The position numbers and the translations under genes were made by a program. Shown piece after piece: positions 61,939-64,000 of a stretch of DNA of 64,000 bases (the stretch's first letter is position 1; each line of letters starts with the position of its first letter). Under the pieces are notes generated by a model. That model was not told the DNA's origin, did not search any database, and was given only the letters and a program-made list of their open reading frames with translations. The stretch lies in NCBI GenBank assembly GCA_023957975.1, contig JAMLGM010000006.1, positions 62,001 to 126,000 on the forward strand. The letters are read 5' to 3'. Origin of the DNA: Microthrixaceae bacterium. GTDB taxonomy: Bacteria; Actinomycetota; Acidimicrobiia; Acidimicrobiales; Microtrichaceae.

Positions 61939-62592
61939 GTGGGCCGAATCCAACCTCTGGATCGCGAGCAGATTCTCGACGTGACGGTTCGCCTCTCGCG
62001 TTCGACCGACCGCAACGCGCTGAGCTACCGGACCATCGCCGCCGAACTCGAGATCGACCCCGCCTCGCTGTATCGCTATTTCGCCAATAAGAAGGAACTC
62101 ATCAACGCGACGGTCGACCGCCTGTGGGAAGGCGTCGTGGCACAGATCGACCCGTCGTTGCCATGGCGCCGCGGCCTCGAGGCCGGCGCAGATCTGGTGT
62201 TTCGCATGGTCGACGCTCACCCGGCGGTCATGGTTGAGGTCGCCCAACGCTCCACCGGCGGCCCGGGCGAGTACGGACTGATCGAACTCATCCTCGACGC
62301 GATCGAACGGTCGGGGTTGACCGGCGACGCGGTGGTCCGTGCCTACGCCGTGTTCTCAGGTGTCGCGTTGTCGCTCGCTGCGAACCAGGCGGCCTTCCGA
62401 CTCGCGGGCGAAGACCCGGATCCGGAGCCGACGAAGGCGTGGGTGTCGGAGCATCTCGTCCCCGACCCCACGCGGTTCCCGCACGTGTTGCACTATGCAG
62501 TGCCGCTCATGGCGGTGACGATTCGCGAGGTGTACGACCTGGCGATCGCCAATGTGCTCGACAACATCGAGCACCTCGTCGCTCAGGGCTGA
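61939..62592 (+). CDS. TetR-family transcriptional regulator
   Basis: This 217-residue protein has a GTG start. The N-terminal TetR HTH is clear: REQILDVTVRLSRSTDRNAL, SYRTIAAELEIDPASLYRYF, ANKKELINATVDRLW. A helical ligand domain follows (TetR_C-like) with LPWRRGLEAGADLVFRMVDA and QAAFRLAGEDPDPEP. The two-gene divergent arrangement suggests control of the hydrolase gene at 60219 across a 121-bp spacer. It is too far from the 22-37-kb operators to link by position alone. Confidence 0.88.
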   Translation: MGRIQPLDREQILDVTVRLSRSTDRNALSYRTIAAELEIDPASLYRYFANKKELINATVDRLWEGVVAQIDPSLPWRRGLEAGADLVFRMVDAHPAVMVEVAQRSTGGPGEYGLIELILDAIERSGLTGDAVVRAYAVFSGVALSLAANQAAFRLAGEDPDPEPTKAWVSEHLVPDPTRFPHVLHYAVPLMAVTIREVYDLAIANVLDNIEHLVAQG

Positions 62593-62594
62593 GA

Positions 62595-62984
62595 TCAGCC
62601 CAACGCCTTCGCCTTGAGACGGGCGAACTCCGCCTGGTCGATGACGCCGGCATCGAGGAGTTCCTTGGCCCGTGCGATCTCGCCCGCCGGAGACCTACCC
62701 GATACGGACTGAACGTACTCGGCGAACTCCGACTCTGCGTCCGTGGCAGCCTTCGCGCTACGTCGGGCCATCCCGTCGCCACGGGAGATGAGATACACCA
62801 GCGCCGTCACCAGCGGAAACGCCAACAACAGCACGATCCAGATCGCTTTCGACACCCCACCGAGTTCACGGTCGCGAAACACATCGCTCAACACGGCGAA
62901 CAGCAACATGAAGTAGCTGATCATGAAGAACACCACGATCGTGGTCCACAACAGATCGCCCAGACCAATTTCAGCGAGCATCAT
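62595..62984 (-). CDS. Small membrane protein with PLDc_N-like helices and SHOCT domain
   Basis: This 129-residue protein has AGGAGG before the first of two adjacent ATGs. Two TM helices ([40 protein letters not shown]) form a PLDc_N-like hairpin. The tail ends in a SHOCT domain ([27 protein letters not shown]). SHOCT proteins oligomerise or bind nucleic acid, and such fusions are common in actinobacteria without a known role. It is convergent with the TetR gene, 2 nt apart. Confidence 0.83.
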   Translation of the reverse strand: MMLAEIGLGDLLWTTIVVFFMISYFMLLFAVLSDVFRDRELGGVSKAIWIVLLLAFPLVTALVYLISRGDGMARRSAKAATDAESEFAEYVQSVSGRSPAGEIARAKELLDAGVIDQAEFARLKAKALG

Positions 62985-63089
62985 TTTCGGCCTCCTGTCG
63001 GCACCGCGTCGTGCCGCCTCGGCCCCGAACGCGGGCCAAGTCAACTCCGCGATCAACGTGAAGTCAACACCGTTGATAGCGTCGGGTTC

Positions 63090-63887
63090 ATGTCGTCGCC
63101 GTTCGCGCCCCCGCGCCCCGAGATCACCTGGGTCGGGCATGCGACGACGCTGATCGAACTCGACGGGGTCCGCATCCTCACCGACCCGGCACTCACACCG
63201 AGGCTCGCCCACCTACGGCGCCACCATCAGGTCGAGACCGATGGCCTCGCCCCCGACGTCGTGCTCATCTCCCACATCCACATGGACCACCTGCACATGG
63301 CCTCGCTGCGCCTGCTGCTGCACGGCCGCGAGCGTCCACTGTCGGTCGTGGTGCCCCACGGCGCGCGACGACTGTTGCCGAGCGACGAACGGATCTCCGT
63401 CACCGAAACCCGGGTGGGCCACACCCACCGGTTCGCCTCGGTGACCGTCGAGACGGTCAAGGCGGTGCATTCCCACTCGCGAGGTCCACACCGCCGCGTG
63501 CGAGCGGAGGCGGTCGGCTTTGTCGTCCGCGGGGCCGACACGTCGGTCTACTTCGCCGGAGACACCGACCTGTTCGACGAGATGGCGCACCTGAACGCCG
63601 ATGTTTCGCTCGTGCCCATCGGCGGCTGGGGACGCACGGTCGGGCCCGGGCACCTCGACGCCCACAGCGCGGTGGATGCCGTGCGCCTCCTCGGCGATGC
63701 CACCGTCGTGCCGATCCACTGGGGCACCTACAGCCCGCTTGCGCTTCGGGCGGGTCCGCCGCAGTGGCTCACCCGCCCCGTGGAGACCTTCGCCTCGAAC
63801 CTCACCGAGGCCGGCCTCAGCGGGCGGGTTCACCTGTTGGAACCCGGCGGGACGATGAACCCCGAGGTCGCTACAGATCCAACGTGA
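63090..63887 (+). CDS. MBL-fold metal-dependent hydrolase (UlaG-like)
   Basis: This 265-residue metallo-beta-lactamase fold has [39 protein letters not shown] (the HxHxDH metal ligands), [33 protein letters not shown] and [12 protein letters not shown] (final His). It is close to the UlaG/N-acyl-PE-phospholipase-D-like branch. The substrate is unknown. Confidence 0.9.
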   Translation: MSSPFAPPRPEITWVGHATTLIELDGVRILTDPALTPRLAHLRRHHQVETDGLAPDVVLISHIHMDHLHMASLRLLLHGRERPLSVVVPHGARRLLPSDERISVTETRVGHTHRFASVTVETVKAVHSHSRGPHRRVRAEAVGFVVRGADTSVYFAGDTDLFDEMAHLNADVSLVPIGGWGRTVGPGHLDAHSAVDAVRLLGDATVVPIHWGTYSPLALRAGPPQWLTRPVETFASNLTEAGLSGRVHLLEPGGTMNPEVATDPT

Positions 63888-64000
63888 CTTCGCCGTCCTC
63901 GATTCGAAACCGGTCGGGCTTCGCACTCAGGTGAACCGTCCAGGCGCCACGGAGGCGAAGGTCGGCGGTGACGGTTCGATATCTGCCGGTATCGACCGCT
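63871..64000 (-). CDS. C-terminal end of a gene continuing past the right edge
   Basis: The minus strand is open for 43 codons from the edge to a TAG at 63871-63873, reading YRTVTADLRLRGAWTVHLSA and then [16 protein letters not shown]. It overlaps the MBL gene end by 17 nt. The beta-strand-rich end is not recognisable as a family; the start lies outside the window. Confidence 0.5.
   Translation of the reverse strand, partial: AVDTGRYRTVTADLRLRGAWTVHLSAKPDRFRIEDGEVTLDL

Overview
This window reads as chromosomal DNA of a high-GC actinobacterium, most plausibly a member of the Acidimicrobiia (the Ilumatobacter/Microthrix part of the phylum). That placement is an inference from gene families and codon use: a LysX-type lysyl-phosphatidylglycerol synthase, DUF35/thiolase and MaoC proteins, many acyl-CoA enzymes, MpaB/DUF2236 and PF10081-type hydrolases. 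No rRNA, tRNA, CRISPR array, plasmid or phage gene was seen. The first CDS runs in from the left edge and the last runs off the right edge.

Positions 1-6100 are the most disturbed stretch. A luciferase-like flavin oxidoreductase gene is cut by a complete 1,365-bp IS3-family element with a 4-bp AGAG target duplication. Its 3' end and the 3' end of the neighbouring MaoC gene occur twice, at 2960-3283 and 5972-6353. These two copies bracket a visibly lower-GC 2.7-kb island holding a four-gene cassette: a two-TM protein, a lipoprotein, a secreted DUF6973-like protein and a GNAT acetyltransferase.

Positions 6072-39100 form a dense catabolic region for CoA-activated lipids, probably steroid, terpenoid or branched substrates. 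It carries four AMP-forming or CoA-transfer activators (a FadD19-like ligase, two other ligases, CaiB), MaoC hydratases including a mesaconyl-CoA hydratase, three enoyl-CoA hydratases, SDRs, an OYE-type and a nitronate-monooxygenase-type flavoprotein, a cytochrome P450, two aldehyde dehydrogenases (one MmsA-like, one broken by an amber codon), amidohydrolases, and a DUF35-thiolase fusion resembling steroid side-chain aldolases. Ring-hydroxylating or side-chain oxidation (P450), CoA activation, hydration and dehydrogenation, and thiolytic or aldolytic cleavage are all represented. Three divergent promoter regions (about 22.2, 35.1 and 37.6 kb) carry similar dyads of the form AAGYRAACGCT-N-ACTT, suggesting a shared TetR-type regulator. 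A LysX/MprF-like gene whose lysyl-tRNA synthetase domain has lost its catalytic core lies inside this region.

Positions 39100-51730 are housekeeping, membrane and transport genes: a DUF4203-like protein, an aldo/keto reductase, DUF488, an AI-2E family exporter, an SLC13/TrkA-C transporter, a PF10081 membrane hydrolase, an AbgT transporter coupled to leucyl aminopeptidase, and a CPBP protease.

Positions 51750-56310 are a segment bracketed by near-identical 40-bp direct repeats. It contains a secreted beta-helix protein gene (with an in-frame amber codon) and a convergent secreted FN3-repeat gene. Positions 56300-59600 hold an esterase and then a decaying module: an aminoglycoside-phosphotransferase-like gene, an acyl-CoA dehydrogenase and an IclR regulator, each with deletions or frameshifts. 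Positions 59640-64000 carry a lipoprotein, a lipid-anchored alpha/beta hydrolase, a TetR regulator, a SHOCT-domain membrane protein and an MBL-fold hydrolase.

Two themes recur. Perfect long palindromes sit just after stop codons, two of them sharing an identical 50-bp core. Short (12-15 bp) tandem duplications occur in intergenic spacers and in coding linkers. Gene breakage is also common: an IS insertion, two in-frame ambers, an in-frame gene chimera and internal deletions.
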